Notes: generated by a model not told the origin, from the sequence alone. A stretch of DNA of 64,000 bases from Amblyornis subalaris (GCA_018881555.1 JACAXG010000014.1:808586-872585), one strand, 5' to 3'. Positions 26,387 through 41,300 are shown, numbered from the stretch's first letter. Numbers and translations are program-made.

Positions 26387-29300
26387 GTAAGGTGCNCTGT
26401 GGTGATGGTGTGGGCTCCGTGGGAGCGTGGCCTGCTGACTCTACATTTTCTGTAAATGCTGGGGTTCTTCGGTTTGCTTTTTGCTAACACAAAACTTTTT
26501 GCGCTTACTGTGAGTCTGACAAGTGCTGTTTTCTAAGCGAGATGGTGGAGACTGCAGAGACGCAGCTCTGTGGAAATCCAAGAGGCTCAGAGCCTTTGCT
26601 GGCTGCCTCCTGCTCACCTTTCCTGCTGGATTCTCCAGCTTTCACAACGGAACCACTGGCTTAGAACCTATGTCCCAGAAAGGAGTAAACAGGAAAAAAA
26701 AAGGGACAATGTCTTAGTAAAGTCTGCCTGCTAGAATAGAGACAGAAAAATGAGCTTCCTCCCTCACTCTGCTGAGACATTACTTTTAAAGTATTTTTAA
26801 AAATCACTGTGTGATTTTTGAGAGAGAACATTTCAGGTATCTTAATTTTAATGCCTGAAAGTCGATCAGAATGCCTATTCTTAAATATTTTAAATCCCTT
26901 AGAGGTAGTAGACTTATATTGAATGTTTATGTGTTAAATTTTAAAGACTTACTGATAATATTCTTTTGCCTGAACTTAGCATAGTGTAATATTCTGGTTC
27001 TTTATTTTAAATATAATTTGTTACTTTATGGAATATGTTCACAGACATCTGTGGAGTATTTGGAATTGTGTAATAAAGTACACCAGGCCAAGAGCTGATG
27101 CTGTTGCTGTTAAAATAGTTACCAGCTTTATGGCAGTTTTCAGCCAAATTTGAAATTATGGTAGTGGATGCTTTTGTGAAACTACTGCAAGTGGTGAAAA
27201 TAGGAATCGATCACCTTGTGAACAACTGCAGAGTGGGGGGTGGTTTGGTTTGGTAGCAGACTTAAACGGTAAGTTGTGTTTAAGATACAAGGACATGACA
27301 TTGTCCTGTCCTTACACACAGAGAGCTCTCTGCAAGTAGCGTTGTATTAAATAGCCTCTTGGGCCATAGGACTTGTTGCACCAAAACAGCTGTTTTATTT
27401 CAGAGGTTTGTTTTGCTTCAAAACGTTCGTTTACAAAGTACTTACGGTGGTGGTTGTTTGCAGAGTGTGGAAGGACAGCCACTCAGTGCTGCGCCTCTGC
27501 GGAAAGCCCCGAGACAGGGGGATGAGCTGCGAGTTCACTGAACCCCTCTCAAGCCAGTATAGTGTGCTTTTGAAACACAGGGAAAATACATATAAACAAT
27601 GCATGAGAGAAATGAAACTAGAGTAGCTTTTCACTTTCTGTGGTGACACAGTTGTTCTCACTGAACTCTTGTCCAGCATCTGAAGTTTACAGATTAGGGC
27701 CTGTTCATTTGGTGCCTAAGTATTGACTAAAACAGAAGCTCTTGTTACTGTGATGATTTTGCATTCTCTTTCTAACATGTCTCTCTTTTCTGTTAAAATT
27801 ATCTGAAGAAGATGCTGAAAGGACAAGGGACGTTTGATGGGGAAGGTGAGCCTTGTTCTGTACAGACTTGCTAATAACTCAGTCCCAGGGGAAATGAACT
27901 TCAGGATCATTTTGCACACTTCCTTTGTGCAGAGTCAAAGACCAAGTACCTTGGTTTTTAATAAACTGACTGAAATATGGGACCATAATTTTGACACTAG
28001 ACATACTTTAGGGATATTTTAAAGACTACAAAATGTCAGACTAAAAANGAGAGGTTGTGTGAAGGGCTTCTTTTCTACTTAAGCTCCTGTCCCTCCCTAA
28101 AAGTGAGCTGTTGGATGTGTCTGCCTCAGCCCTGACACTTCTGTGCACTTCCATGGTGGGTTCCTCCAGGTGGGACTGCTTCCTGCCTGTTCCTGGGACT
28201 GTGCCCAGGTGCAGAGCACCATGCATCCCTTACGGGTTTGGGGCCGTCCCTGCAGCACGCACTGGGGTCGTTACTCTGGGCTGGTGGCTCACACAGCTGT
28301 TCCTCTCTTCTGCTCATCAGCTGGGGGTGCTTGGCTGAACCCCTGGACTCTGTAAGCGTTTCCTTTTCTTGCTACCTGGGCTTCAAGTGTAAGTGCCAGA
28401 AAAACACTGTCCATGGATCTGCATTTTTGTGTTACTCATTCATTCTGGGTTTTGCCAAGTTTGCTGCTTTTCCCAATATTTCAACAAGAAAAAGGTCTGT
28501 GATGAGTCTGCAGAAGTTCTGTTATAATAACTGCTACTCTCTTGGCTTTTCTCTTCTTAATGCCTCTTTGAGGTCATCTCAGCTGCTGTGTTACCTTCCT
28601 CTTGTTTCTGTTTTCAAAGCTTCCCACTGTGTTCTGTTTGCATCATCCCTTTTCCTACTCTTATTTTTATCTCTTCTCACACTATCTCCTGATGATGTTT
28701 CTTAGATTCTCTTCCAATGGCTCTCTTCTGTCTTGGACTGATCCCAGCTAATAACTTNCTCTGCAATGCCCCTCAGAATTCAGTTGCTGTACACAATTTC
28801 CTCTTTTAAAACTGTAAAAACTCAGTAGACGCTTTCCAAAGAAGTGATACAAAGCCCACACCTGTATAACAGTGGGGCAGGGCTGTAGGTCTGAGCAGGT
28901 GGGACAGACCCACCCAGCCAGGTGTGGGACCACAGGCACTGGGGCCAAGCCTGGAGCAGCCAAACTTCCACTGCATTCCCCTTTCTCTTGTAGGGGAAGA
29001 TTGGATGTTATCCAAAGCCTGCCCCATCTAAAAGTACCTTTCAGAGCCTGCCTGTTTAGTGGCTTAATCTNTCTGTGGGTTATTGTGGTGTTGAATTTCT
29101 CTGTCCTTGCTGTCTGCTGTTGCAAAGGGTGTGTGGCCAGGGAGGTTGGGAAACAGCGGGAGTGCTCCACGCCTGTGATTCTGTGCCGCTGATAGTACTG
29201 AATTAATGGTGGCAGAACGCAAATACGTGAGGAGTGTATTTTGTCTTTAGGTTCATAGGTCTCGTGCTTACTCAGGCAAGCTTTTAACTTTCTGTTTGGG

Positions 29301-32300
29301 ATAGTTCTGACCTCAAGTCTCTGAAACTGGGAAATAATGAAATGTGAAGACAGTATTTGAAGCTTGGTGTGGGCAGTGTGCTTTTCCTGGACATGAAAAT
29401 AGTGAGACCTGCAGATCAGTGACTGCTCCACTGACACGTGATCCCATTTTCTAATTGCTCGTTAATTACAGAACTGGGTACAGCAAACCAAGGAAGAAAC
29501 AATTGTGTGCTATTTTTTTTCGTGACAAAGGGCCACATCTGTTCTTTAATTCGGTCTGTGAGGATCTTTGGGTACAGTGATCCATTGTCAGTGTACTGCA
29601 CCATTGTCCAGCCCAAATCAGATGCTATCTTTGTCTTGTGGAGTGTGAGCAGCACAGTGACACTTTGGTTTCTTTCATTGTTTAAATGTTACTTTAANTT
29701 TTATGAGAGCAACTAAACCGACTGTCTAGCAATGACTGACATGCTGGCTGTTGTTGTTTGACAGAAAATGCTGTATTGTATCAGAACTATAAAGAAAAAG
29801 CTCTGGACATAGATTCTGATGAAGAGTCTGAGCCCCAAGAGCAGAAGTCGGATGACAAAGTTGNTTTTCACTATAAGCCCCTGAGGTCGACGTGGAGCCA
29901 GCTCTCCGTGGTGAGTGTGGGATCCTTGTATGGCCAGAGACAGGATCTCAGGGTGGGCTGAAGCAAAGTCTTCTCTTACTCGCTGCTGGAATTTTTGGCT
30001 GAAGTTTGTCATCTTGTTTTTGATCTCATAAGAACGACATGGAAATCCTGATCGGTTACTGGTCTTTGTTTCACATAAGAAACAATGAAACTGAGTTCAT
30101 TTTAGATCCTGTATTTGGCAAAGACACAACTTTACTGATTTGTTAAAAAAAGGGTTGTTTGAGTTCGCTAAAAGGGTGAATTATACTAAAGGAGGGCTTC
30201 AGTTAGTTACAAACTGAAAAAAAGTTGCTGCTGAATTGTTCTAAGTCATTCCACAGCAGCTCTTAAGTTGATTTGAGTGCAGATGTTAAATGCAAAGCAT
30301 TTTGAGGAGCAGAGAGAGGAGCTGCTGGTGCTCTGCTGTCCCTTGCACAGGCTGGGAAGCATCTGCTGGGCTTTGGCGGAGCAGCATCGTTAAACAAAGT
30401 AGATTCAGCTGTTCTGATCAGTGCTGCAGTCTTGCTGCCCTCCCTGCTAATAACCTGACAAATTGCTGATAACAGCTCTTTGTCCTACAGGGGGTTTGGG
30501 GACTGGAGAAACCATAAAAATTCTGTGTTTCTGTGGTTAATTTTATCCTTTGATCATTTCTATGGCTTCTGGAGGGATATCTCTAAAATGAAGAGTTTGG
30601 GGTTGTTTTTTTTTTATGTAACTTGTAGAATGTTGTAGATCCTCATCTCTGGTATTAGAGAGATTATGCCATGGCATGCTCACCTGGAGTATTTGACCAT
30701 CAGCTCTGTATATCCCAATAAATGAGGGATTAAGCCTCAGGGAGATCCTCTAAGGCTGGTTGGATGGGCTGATTAGCAGAGCTGTCTTACAGATGCAGAT
30801 GACCTTTTGCAGTTTAAAGTATTGAAAGATGAATCTCTCTGATTCAGTAATTATAAAGAAGGCAAGACAATGTGGTTTTGAAAAGATGTGCTTTAAATTT
30901 TTTTTTTCAACAAATCAAATACTTTAAATGTAGTTTATTTGCTTAATGTTGCAAAGAAAAAGTGTTTATAATGAAGTCAAATTGTTTTTTCTGCCTTCTG
31001 GGCAAACTAGCAGTTCAATGTTCAACAGCTGAGGTATTTTGGAAGGAGTGCTATTCAATAATAATAATAATAATGATAATTTCAAAATACTAATTTGCTG
31101 TGAGACAAAAACAGCATGGAGACCATCTCAGGAGGAGAACTGTTCTGTGCCATGCTTCACTTACAGAAACCAGCTTATTCTTTAGCGCTCCTTGCACAGC
31201 AACTTGTGCAGTGTCTGTATTTGATTTACAAGATTGGAAGTGGGGAGTGTGTGGGAAAAGGTGGTGCGTGGAGAAAACAAAATCTGGGAATCTGAGTCTC
31301 ATAGTGACTGTGTTTATAACTCTGGAAAAATTACATGCTGTCAATGTGTATTAAAAAGTTAAAAAGTGAGTCTGGAGTTGTAGCAGGAAGTCAGCTGGAA
31401 AATGTCAGTCCTGGGTTTCAGCATATGTTAGGAAAGGAGTAGGATAATGTTTCTGGTGTTTGTTAGCAGTGCCTGTGCTGGGGAGCCGAGGGCAGATGCA
31501 GAGGGATCCCCTCTCTCTGCTGGAGGTTTCCCTGGCAGCTGGTGCAGCTCTGACCAGGCTGTTAAGGGGGGTAGTGAGCTTCAGGTATGGAGTTGTCAAA
31601 TTCTTTATGATAACAGTAGTAAAAAAGGGTGTTTGCCTTCCTGCAGTGTACTCGCACATGTGAAATTGAGGTTGATCTTGGTTGTGACAGGTTTCTCATT
31701 CGTGTGAACAGCTGCTGTGAGTAGCTTTATGGAGCCACACACACACACGGGGTCACTGTCCAGGGCTGCCTCCTTACAGAGCCACACACACGTGGGGTCA
31801 CTGTCCAGGCCTGCCTCCTTACAGGGCCACACACACATGGGGTCACTGTCCAGGGCTGCCTCCTTACAGGGCCACTCACGGAGTCACTGTCCAGGGCTGC
31901 CTCCCCTCTGTGGTACCAACCCAAGCCCTCTAGTGTGACTGTCAGGGGCCTTCAGGGCTGATCTCTGCATTGGCTCTCCTTTCACTGGATCAAAGGGCTT
32001 ATGTTCACTTTAGGTATGGTGCAGCCACTTAATAGATTTCTGGTGAGCTCTCCTGCTTCAGCACCTCCTTGTTTTGGAGGAACTTCTTGTCCCTAACAGA
32101 GTTCACTTGTCCTTCTTTCATCATTTGCTCCTCATCTCCATGGTTGAATCAGTCGTTGCTGGGGAAAAGCCAGTCCAGTGTGATGATAGACAGCATCAGT
32201 AGCTGTGATGTTGGGTGTCTTCCATTTCATTCTTAGCTTAAATGAAGTGGTTTTTTTGCATAGTATCACACATGACTTTTTTTAGGTTGTTTCAGCTTAA

Positions 32301-35300
32301 ACACTTTGGACACCTCAAAATTAGGTATTGAATTTTCTTTCACAGAAATACCAAAAGTCTGCCTATCTGGGCCTCTGTCTTTGGAAGTGTTGCTGTTGGT
32401 TGGGAGTGTAAGGCTGGGCCCTTTGCCTGTGTGATGAATTCGTGTGTACTTTGTATGGACACACCCATGTGTGACAGCAGTGACCACGAAGCACAGCTGC
32501 AGTTTGGAACATGAGTTCAGCAGGTGCCACATGGACCTCCCTGGACATTGGCGGTGTCTGTGTTAACAGGGAGCTCTGAAATCTGGGGAATGTGTCCATA
32601 GGTATTTCCTGTGTGGGCGCATTTTTAGAAATCTCTTCCACTGCATCCAGAAAAAAGTGGTGTTGTACCTCCCAGTGCCATTGCATTTCCTCAGGAATGC
32701 TCTGAAGCTTTCAGGTTGCTGATTGAAATGTACTTTGTTTAATAGAAAGGCATCTAATTAGTTCCTGCTCGGTATCCAGAAGTGTCTGCTTGTGGTGCCA
32801 TAAGAATCTGTGACTTGTGTTCCAAAGGACAGTTGCTCCCACACTGGAATGTTGATGTTATTTTCATAGGCATTTACCTGTGAGCCTGTACTTTGGTGTG
32901 CAGACCAAAGTGTGACACCTCTTTATTCCTGCTGCCCAGCAGTGTGGGGCCTGGTGTGCAGGAATAAAACGAGGAATAATATATCCTTTAAAATTCCAGG
33001 GAACAGGTGGAGCAAGAAGAGGAAGCTGTTGGTGGTAGTATGTTAGGAGCTTTAGGAGAAGACTGACAGAAATGGGAGGAGGGAAGTGCATGTGAGGTCT
33101 TATGTCTGTGACATGTCTCTGCTCCATGGAGAGAACAGGGCCTTCCACGTGTGTGGTGCTGTGGCCCTTTCCCTTCCCTTCCCCTGGTGTCCCTCGTCGT
33201 TTGGGGTCCTGTGTTTAACACAGCTCTAGGAAATGCATGAAGCCGGGCCCTCGCTGATGCTTTGCTGTCTGGGTTTTGATAGTCCTGTATCTCTTCCACA
33301 AAGGCCATTAACAATACCAATTGGTTTATTTTTTAGGTGAAGAAGAATGGATTGTCAGAGGCGATCAGCCAGGAAGAAAGGAAGAGACAGGAGGTACTCT
33401 CTGTGCTTTGGGCTGGTTGCTTGGGGCTGCACTGCGTGCCTGGGTCTATGCTCTGTTTGTTGATAAGGAGACATTGATAAAGGGTTCATTGCTCGGCTCT
33501 CTGCCCTCCAGTGAAGTGTCCTCTCTTCCCAGGGAGAATAAATCAACCCTTTCTGTGCTGAGGTGCCTGTGTCCCTGCCAGGGGACTCCTGGGGTGCTCC
33601 CTGCACCAGCTCCAGCCTGGCAGCCCCAGAGTCGCTGCTGTGCCAGGGAAAGGGTGACATTAACCTGGAGTTCACAGAGGGAAGAGGTGGCACATTAATT
33701 TTTAAAGCAGCGAGGAGCAAAGAGCAGCTTTTACAGAGCCCCTGAGCTGTAGCTACCCCTGTAAGCGGTGCTGGGCACGTGAGCACCATGTACCTGCTGT
33801 ACCTGAGCTGGTCCCTCTGCCCTGGAGCGGGGCAGGTGCCTCTGTGCTGGCAGCAGCATCACGGGGATGCTCGTCTGTTCTCTCTCTCTTTCCCTTTTGC
33901 TCCTTTTGTCCTCTTCATCCACTCTCCTCTTCCCTTTTGCTCCGTGTGTCCACTTTATCTGCTTTACCCTCCTTCCTCACTACAGGGGCTATGTCAAAGT
34001 GAATGAGAGCTGTTGCAAAGCGTAGCCTGGCCTAGCCAGCTGTGTCCCTGCAGCTCCTTCCTGAGGTATGTCCTCCCACAGGAGAAACAAGGCTTTAGTA
34101 GGAACACTGTAGCACTACCTGCCCTGGTAATTTGTCCCAGTATCTTCATTTCACTTCAGGACATACCTCAGCTTCCTCCTGCTGGGAAGCTCTTGAGACA
34201 AGGCATTTATTTCAGTCATATCCTTTAGGAGCCTTTAGTCTGTGTTTCCTGGAGCCATACTTACATCCCAGTCATACTTGCATCCTTTCAAAAAGAACTA
34301 GTTATTTCGATGCCTTTTAAATGTAAAGTCTTTAATGCTACCAAAAATGTTTTCAAGCCTGAGGGGTTTTGATTTGAATTTTAGAGGCCAATTCTTTCAG
34401 AGGGAGCCTAAATAAATACTCTTAGGCTGTAGTTACACTACCAAAGCATGTTTTTGCTGTATTTCTTTTAAACTGTCTTTTATCAATTATTCTTTATCTA
34501 TTCTTTAAATTGCTTTTTAGAGACTATTAGATTATTTTATAATTATATTATATACATTGTCACTGCAGAAAAATATATTTGTTTGTTTTCTGCATTGATT
34601 AATGTCCATGCCTTGTCTTCATACACATCCCATCTTTCAGAATCTGTTAGTGAGATGGGTCTCTGTGCATCTTTTGGCTAAAGAAAATGTGTCATAGTCT
34701 GATGTGAATTAATATTATTTTCAGTAGATCTTTCCTTGCAAGCTGAAAGTACCTGTTTGTGTGTGTGCAGCATGTACCTGGCCTCCTGAGAGTGTTCCTG
34801 TCCATAGGGTTTCACACATCTGCTGACCCTGATCTCGTGCAGATGAACCCATCTGGCTTCAGGTGCCATCCAGGAACACTCAGCAAGCACCAGGCTGCTG
34901 CCCCTAGCCCCTGAGTGTGTCAGTCATTCTTTTCTGGTTTTTATTCTCCAAAATGTGTTTGGCTTATGGCGAGATGATTCTCTCTCCCTTCCTTACACAT
35001 TAGAAGCAAAGTGTCTTTGTCCCACCTATTTCTGCCTGTGCTGATGACTTTGTGACTGGTCTGGGAAGAGCTCCACGAGGGGCCTCAGCCTCGTGCCTCC
35101 AGCCTCACTCCTGTGCTGTTTTGGTCACACTTGGTGTTGAGTTTTTTGTCTTCAAACTCCTGGTTTGCAGTTGCATTGAAAACTCTGAATATAGTCTTCT
35201 TAGAAAAGCATTTTTTTCTAGTATTAAATCACTTATTTCTAAGTAAATGTTGCAGCTGTCATAGAAATGAGTATTTAGGTCATAATCTCTAGTTTACATC

Positions 35301-38300
35301 CGAAACCTTTGCTTCGCACCCCTGCTCAATATTTCCTTTTTGTTTAAGGGAAAAAAGCCCAGTCACTAGTAAGTCTCTTCTTTCCCCCCTCCACTTTGCA
35401 GGCAATATTTGAAGTGATATCTTCTGAGCACTCTTATTTGCTGAGCTTGGAGATTCTGATCCGGATGTTTAAAAATTCCAGGGAACTGAGCCTCACAATG
35501 ACCAAAACGGAGAGCCACCACCTCTTCTCCAACATCACGGATGTTTATGAAGCAAGCAAAAAGTAGGTGTAGCATTTCTGTATTTAACAGAATTGTACAT
35601 CCTTAAACATAACACCAGGTTTCTTTTTGGAAGCTGAAGTAACCATTTCAGTGGTGACTATTTCTTCCAAAACTTGTGCTGGTTTGAAGATGGAAAATAC
35701 AAGTAGCAGAGACATGCACAGGAGTGTGAGAGCCTCACCTTGCCACTCTGGGCTCACCTTTAATGGGGCTGGCCTGGGATTCCTGTCTCTGAAAATGGGG
35801 AGGGAAGGAAAGCACAGAGTGAATTGTAGTGGAAATCAGCATCCTTCAAACCTAGACAGTTGGGAGCTAAATGCTGATACATCAGGCATTCAGACTTAGT
35901 CATTACAGTGCACCGAATAAAGATTAGTCTGCCTTGTTAAGCTGTTAAAAGTTGAGCAGGAGTTTCATACTTGCCCTTGAGAGCTCTTCTCAGGGTTTCC
36001 TGAGCCAGGTGATGCCGTGGGTGCTGTCCCTGAGCTCTGGGACCGTGCGTCGCTGTGTAAACATCAGGGCCTGGCACTGCTGGCACGTGGGTGAGCTGCT
36101 CTGCTGCTGCTGCTTTTGGGCAAATTTCTTCAGTACAAAGTCATTAACAAGGAGAACAGACACACTACAGNTAGTGCCTAAAGAAGAGGAATTGGCAGAT
36201 CTTACATGATGCAAATGCTGAAAAGTCTTGTTTATGACTGATAATTACTGCCAACATTATTTAATCGAGGACCTGCATATGTATGTGCCCTCAGAGTAGT
36301 TCAGGCTCTCTTTCAAAAAAAAGTAGCTTAATGAGGCTTTGCTTCGTTGTAATTTGTTCTCCCAGCCTGGTTTGCAGCAGCAGCAGGTGGATTACTCTGG
36401 TCTGCAGAGCTAAAACATGGCAATGTCTGTGTTGCTTTTCTCATCCCTGATTCCCAGTCTGAAGTGGAGCACAGTGGCTGGAGGATGCACATGGCCTGGT
36501 GAAGGTACCGAGTGATCTCAGCTGTACACCTTTATATGGATCTCTTGCCTGTGGAACTGAGAAATATTGGCCTCCTGTCAGAAAGGGGGCTGAGGGTTGA
36601 ATAAGGAGTCTGAATATTTTTTTATTTTGTTCCCCCTTCTTTTGTCCCCTTTGTAGAAATTGTCCTTCTTGTAGAAATTGCGAAGTTCTGAATTTTTTAG
36701 CATTAAACCCTTATTTATCTTTGTGGAACTTGGGAAGTACCGTGTTCCCAGTCATGGTAAAGTAATTTCTTGGCTTTTTTCTCTGAGATATGACAAAGTC
36801 TGTGGAATTTGACATCTCTTGGGCAGCAGTTTGACTTTGTCTTCTGAAGTTTATGCAGTAAGAAAGTTTTGTTTCAAGGAGGCTGATGTGTTGTGTCAAG
36901 TGCAAACCCAATTCAGGAGCTACAGAGCAGGAGTATCTTTGGGTGTGGTTGGGGAGCCTTCCTTTCTCCCTCCCCATGTTCCCCTTTCTTTGTCTCTTAT
37001 GCTGAAGGTCTTTTGCCAGAAGTTGGGTGTTGTGTGGCCCCGCAGCCACCCCAGGAATGGGTTGTGGGACAGCAGTGGTGTCGGGGAGTGCAGGTTATCA
37101 AAGTCTTTATTTTCAAAGAAAATCACTTTTTAAAGGCTTCTCCTTACCTGAAGTGTGAGTTGTAAAAGTAAAGTATGATGGGGGTGGGGAGAGCAGTACT
37201 TTTAGGGGAACTCTTACAACCCTTTTGATTAATAGTCTTCAAAGGAAGTGGGAGGGGGAGGGAAGAAAAGAATGGAAAAATACCACACTAGACTGGAATT
37301 ATAATCTTATTCTTTCTTGTCTGTGGAGTCTAGCGGTTTAAGAACTTTAAGAACTTTTTATAACTTGGGGTAAAATCAGAAGTCGTAACTCCTTTTTAAA
37401 TTTAAATGAAAACATATTTTCTTTTCTGAGTTATGTAATACTGTTAAAGTATAACAAAACTTACTGCTGGCTTTGACCAACGTCATTTGTGTAAATAATG
37501 GAAGTGATTTTAAACCAGAAGCCTCTTCCTTGGTATCTCCAAACTGCTGCTTTCCATTTTCAAGGTCTTTCATGGTAGCAAAACCCACCCTTTTGTTATA
37601 GAATGGAGCATCTGTCCCAGTCTGCTGTATTTTAAGCAGCCTTTACTTAAAAGTACAAAACCGTAGTATGAGTGTAGTTACCAGTGGGTTTGGTTGCTCA
37701 GACAAAGTTTGGTGAGCTGATAATAATATTTCGTAAAAACCTTTAGTCAAAATTGCTTAAAGCTTCTATCTAGGAACTTTGACTTGGAACATGTTTAATG
37801 GAAACTCTGCAGCAACACCAAGATAGGCCTGTAGTGCCTGACAGGGCCATTCCTGGGGGAACAAAGCTGCCTTTGTTGGAAGCAGAATGCAGAGAGCAGA
37901 GACTGTCTCTGCTTCTGGGAGCTCCCTGGAATGTCTCTGACAGAGGAGAGTGGAGATGAATAATCTGTGCAGCACGTGTTGTGTGTGTTTATGGAAACCT
38001 CTTGGAAGGTGGCTTCAGAAAGCTGGAGTGTTTCGTTGGCCTGTGTGATGTGCAGTTCAGAAGTGCTGGAACCCGAACTTGCATGGGTCCAGCCCCAGTC
38101 AGGAGCTGTTGGACCGGGCTGGGATGCCAGGGAACAGCTCCGTCAGGAATGAGTCAGGAGAGNAGGCTGAGAACGCAGCGTCAGGATGTGGGGCAAGAGA
38201 GGGCACAGCTCCCCAGGAGCCTGTCTGGGGAAAGAGCAGTTACAGGGAAATTAGGGAAATGTCTTGAAGAACAGTTGGTCTGGAGGGTCAAATCTCTAGG

Positions 38301-41300
38301 TTTATAGGAGAAAGGAAAGCTTTAGCATTTGTGCCTCTCTCTGCCATTAGGCCAGCAAAAGGCAAATGCTTTTGTGATACCAGATCAGCATTAGCAGAAA
38401 AAGACACTGTCAAAAACATTTTAACAGGTTCTGACTGTTTTTAAACTGTGTCTTAATCATAGAATCACAGAATATGAACACTCCTGTTGTGATGGGTTCA
38501 TAACTTAGCAAAGACTTTCCCATTTCACTGCCCCAGAGCGTCTGTGGGTGCATTTATTGGCTGAATGGATGTTTGTTGTCCAGCAGGTCCCACTACTGAC
38601 CAGGTGCTGTGGGCACCTTCCTGCTGTCTTGGGAACCTCNCTGGAACAGGATATCTTGGCAGGGCTGCCTGGTCTTTCCATTGCTCTGGATTTCTGCCAG
38701 AGCACTATAAATAGCTGGAAAGGCAAGTGGCTCACCAGTGGGACAGGCACTGGGGCGTGGGCTGGCCCCAAGTTGGTCTAGTTACAGGAGGAATAAACAG
38801 GCTGCAGGCTGGGTTTTTCCTTGTTTGGCTCTGTAGCTGCTCCGTGGATATTGCCCAGTAAAAGGTGTTTCATGGGCTGTGAGTTTGCAGGGTTTGGTGT
38901 TGTGTTTGTGTGTAGGTATGTGTTGGTTTCCATTATTGAGATTGTGGGAACTCACCAAACTGATTAATTTCAGTCCTGCGCTTTAATCACCCCTCTCCAG
39001 ACATTTTTTTGGTTAAAAACTGATTCTGTTTCAGCATAAAAAATCTATGGAAATAAGTGTATATCCTTGCCATTTTTACTATTTTAAATCCCCCTCCCCT
39101 TCCCCAAATAACTGTAGTGTTACAGATGTTCAGCTTCTGTTCCTGATGAGAAGATTCAGATTTGGAGAGGTTACTCAGAAATCGTGTTACTTTTAGCTGC
39201 AGTTATCTCATGTTGGCAATTGTTACTCCCAAGTGCCATTATCTCCAGGGGNGGAAGCTGAATTGTACTCACTACCACTCCAGTGGTTTGTTTCTGTCCC
39301 TGGCTGGCCACGTGTCAGCAGCACTCTGGGGCTAAACCTGCATTTCTGAATTTGGCCCTTGGCCTTCAGGAGTGTTGCAGATTGGATGGTTCTTTTAAAC
39401 AACATAAGGGCAAGATGAGGGAAATCAAATTCTGTCCTATGATGCTGTTTGACTTTCACTTAATTGGACCTAACTTAAACCAGAAAAGTTCTGGATTTAA
39501 CAGGAAAAGATGTTTGAAATAAATCCTTCTGGCATTCAGCAAAGAAACCTGCACACATCACAGCAAATTCCTCATTTGAATTGAATCATTCCATCCCCCA
39601 GTCCTGAGCTTTGACAGAATCTGTCCTAAAATTATAAGTAAAAGGGTTTATGATGTGTCTGCTTCACTGATTGTATCTAATAATTAGCAGATTAGATGTG
39701 GAAAACCACGACTTCTGATTCAAACTTGGATGCAGGATTTCCTTATAGGACATGTTGAGGGCATGGGAGTTGGATGTACTGCTCCTCTTTGTCCCTCTTT
39801 TCCCATTTTCCTTTTTTTTACGTCTTCTACTCTCCCAGATTTTTACTGTTCTTACAGTGACTGCGATGATGTCACCAATGAAGCACCAGACAAATTCTAA
39901 AGGTGGAAGTCATGGCCCAGCAGGGTCCAACACCTTGTCAGTGTGCCATAACACAGCAGGAAATGTTGGATTTCCTCATTTCCTGAAGAAAGTGAATTGG
40001 CAGCAGTGAGAGGTTCTCCAGCTATCAACATGTTTAAGCAGAGAGAAACAAATCCCAGTGTGGCAGCTCCTGGTCAGGGGTGAGAATCTGCTGTGGCTCC
40101 TGAGACATTGCAGACTCTGCGACTTGGAGGCTCTTTTTATTTAATTTAATTATTTGTTTTTTTCCTTCTTGGACCCCAGTGATACTTCAGGGAACTCTTC
40201 CCTTCAGGATTTGTCCCTGTGTGCTGCAGCTCCCAGAGCAGCGAGTGGGACGTGCCCCTTGGGGCTGGTCCCAACACTAAACCCCAAATCCACAGCACAG
40301 GACAAGTCTGTGACAACTTGAAGTGTGTTGAGCCTTGGAAGATGCTGGATGGGGGACAGGAGGGTGCTGGAGGACTCTGCCTTCCAGCAGGGGCAGGGCT
40401 ATTGACATTCTGCTCAGCACTTGTAGGCAGTCCTGTTTATAAGCCAGTCCATCTGCAGTTACTGTGTCAGAACTTAACAAAAACAAAGTCCAAAACCGGA
40501 TCAAAACCCTCTTATTGTTGTGCCTCTGGCTGACCTAGTGAGAGCCTGGCAGCCTCTCAGTGCAGCAGCAGCGTCTAAATACACCTGAAAATGCCTTAAT
40601 TTAGTTCAGCCCTGTTGCTGCATGTGTGGGTGGTGAGCTGCTGTTCGTCCTGTTGTGCTCCTCTCACATGTTTGTAAAACAAACCGTGGAGAACATGAGT
40701 GGCACACTTGAAAAAAGGTGACAGATTCAAAGAGCCACTCTTAGTGATGAAAAAATGGAATAAAGGGCTGAAATTAAATAAAACAGACTGCAAAATATTT
40801 GAGCTAAATGTGAGCTCATGTGTTCCAAGTATTTCCTTAATGTTTTCTGTGCTATATGAGAATTTTTTATGAGCTTGTTGACTCCAGGGAGTTGAGGATT
40901 CTTGCAGTGAATGCTGATGTACAAAGGCTGCAGCCAGGACTGACAAGAGACTGTCAGCAGCTTTACATGTGTGGGGAGTGACCTGCAGAGCTGATCTGTG
41001 TGAGCTCTTACATGCCAAACAGTGGGGGATTTCTGGTGAGCATCATGGAAATCAAGGCTTGTGCTCTGAGAAAGTTCAGAGTGCAAAAAGGAAGCTCTCA
41101 GTGGCCAAAGAGACTCACACGTGGGACAGAGCACAGACAACAGGGAAGTTCTCAGAACAAGCATGGTTAGGGGAAGAGCCAGCTCAGGATTTTTGGGTTC
41201 TGTGCCCATTTTCAGTGTTTCCAATCTGGGTTTGGTTCCAGTGGAGGATTGAGGATGTCCCANTCCACCACCACGTGGCATCTTGTCCCTTGCTCAGCAG

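Larger units (their letters stand above)
24700..26390 (+). promoter_or_regulatory. ARHGEF26: CpG island promoter and first coding exon of ARHGEF26
   Basis: The sequence is very GC- and CpG-rich from about 24700 and rises to an extreme between 24980 and 26390. It covers the region upstream of the ATG and the whole first coding exon. There is no TATA box, as expected of CpG-island promoters with dispersed start sites. Two (CCCGG)n tracts lie at 25111-25128 and 25286-25308. I cannot place the transcription start or any non-coding first exon. Human ARHGEF26 has an antisense lncRNA (ARHGEF26-AS1) at its 5' end, so divergent transcription from this island is plausible but not shown. Confidence 0.75.

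Noticed and set aside
28748..29437. A 229-codon minus-strand open frame inside ARHGEF26 intron 2
   Set aside because: No recognisable domain, two ambiguous codons, no promoter or splice context. Its length is tolerable by chance in 64 kb on six frames.
31605..31938. Repetitive peptides on both strands over the 45-bp minisatellite
   Set aside because: Explained entirely by a repeat period divisible by three. There are no flanking coding signals.
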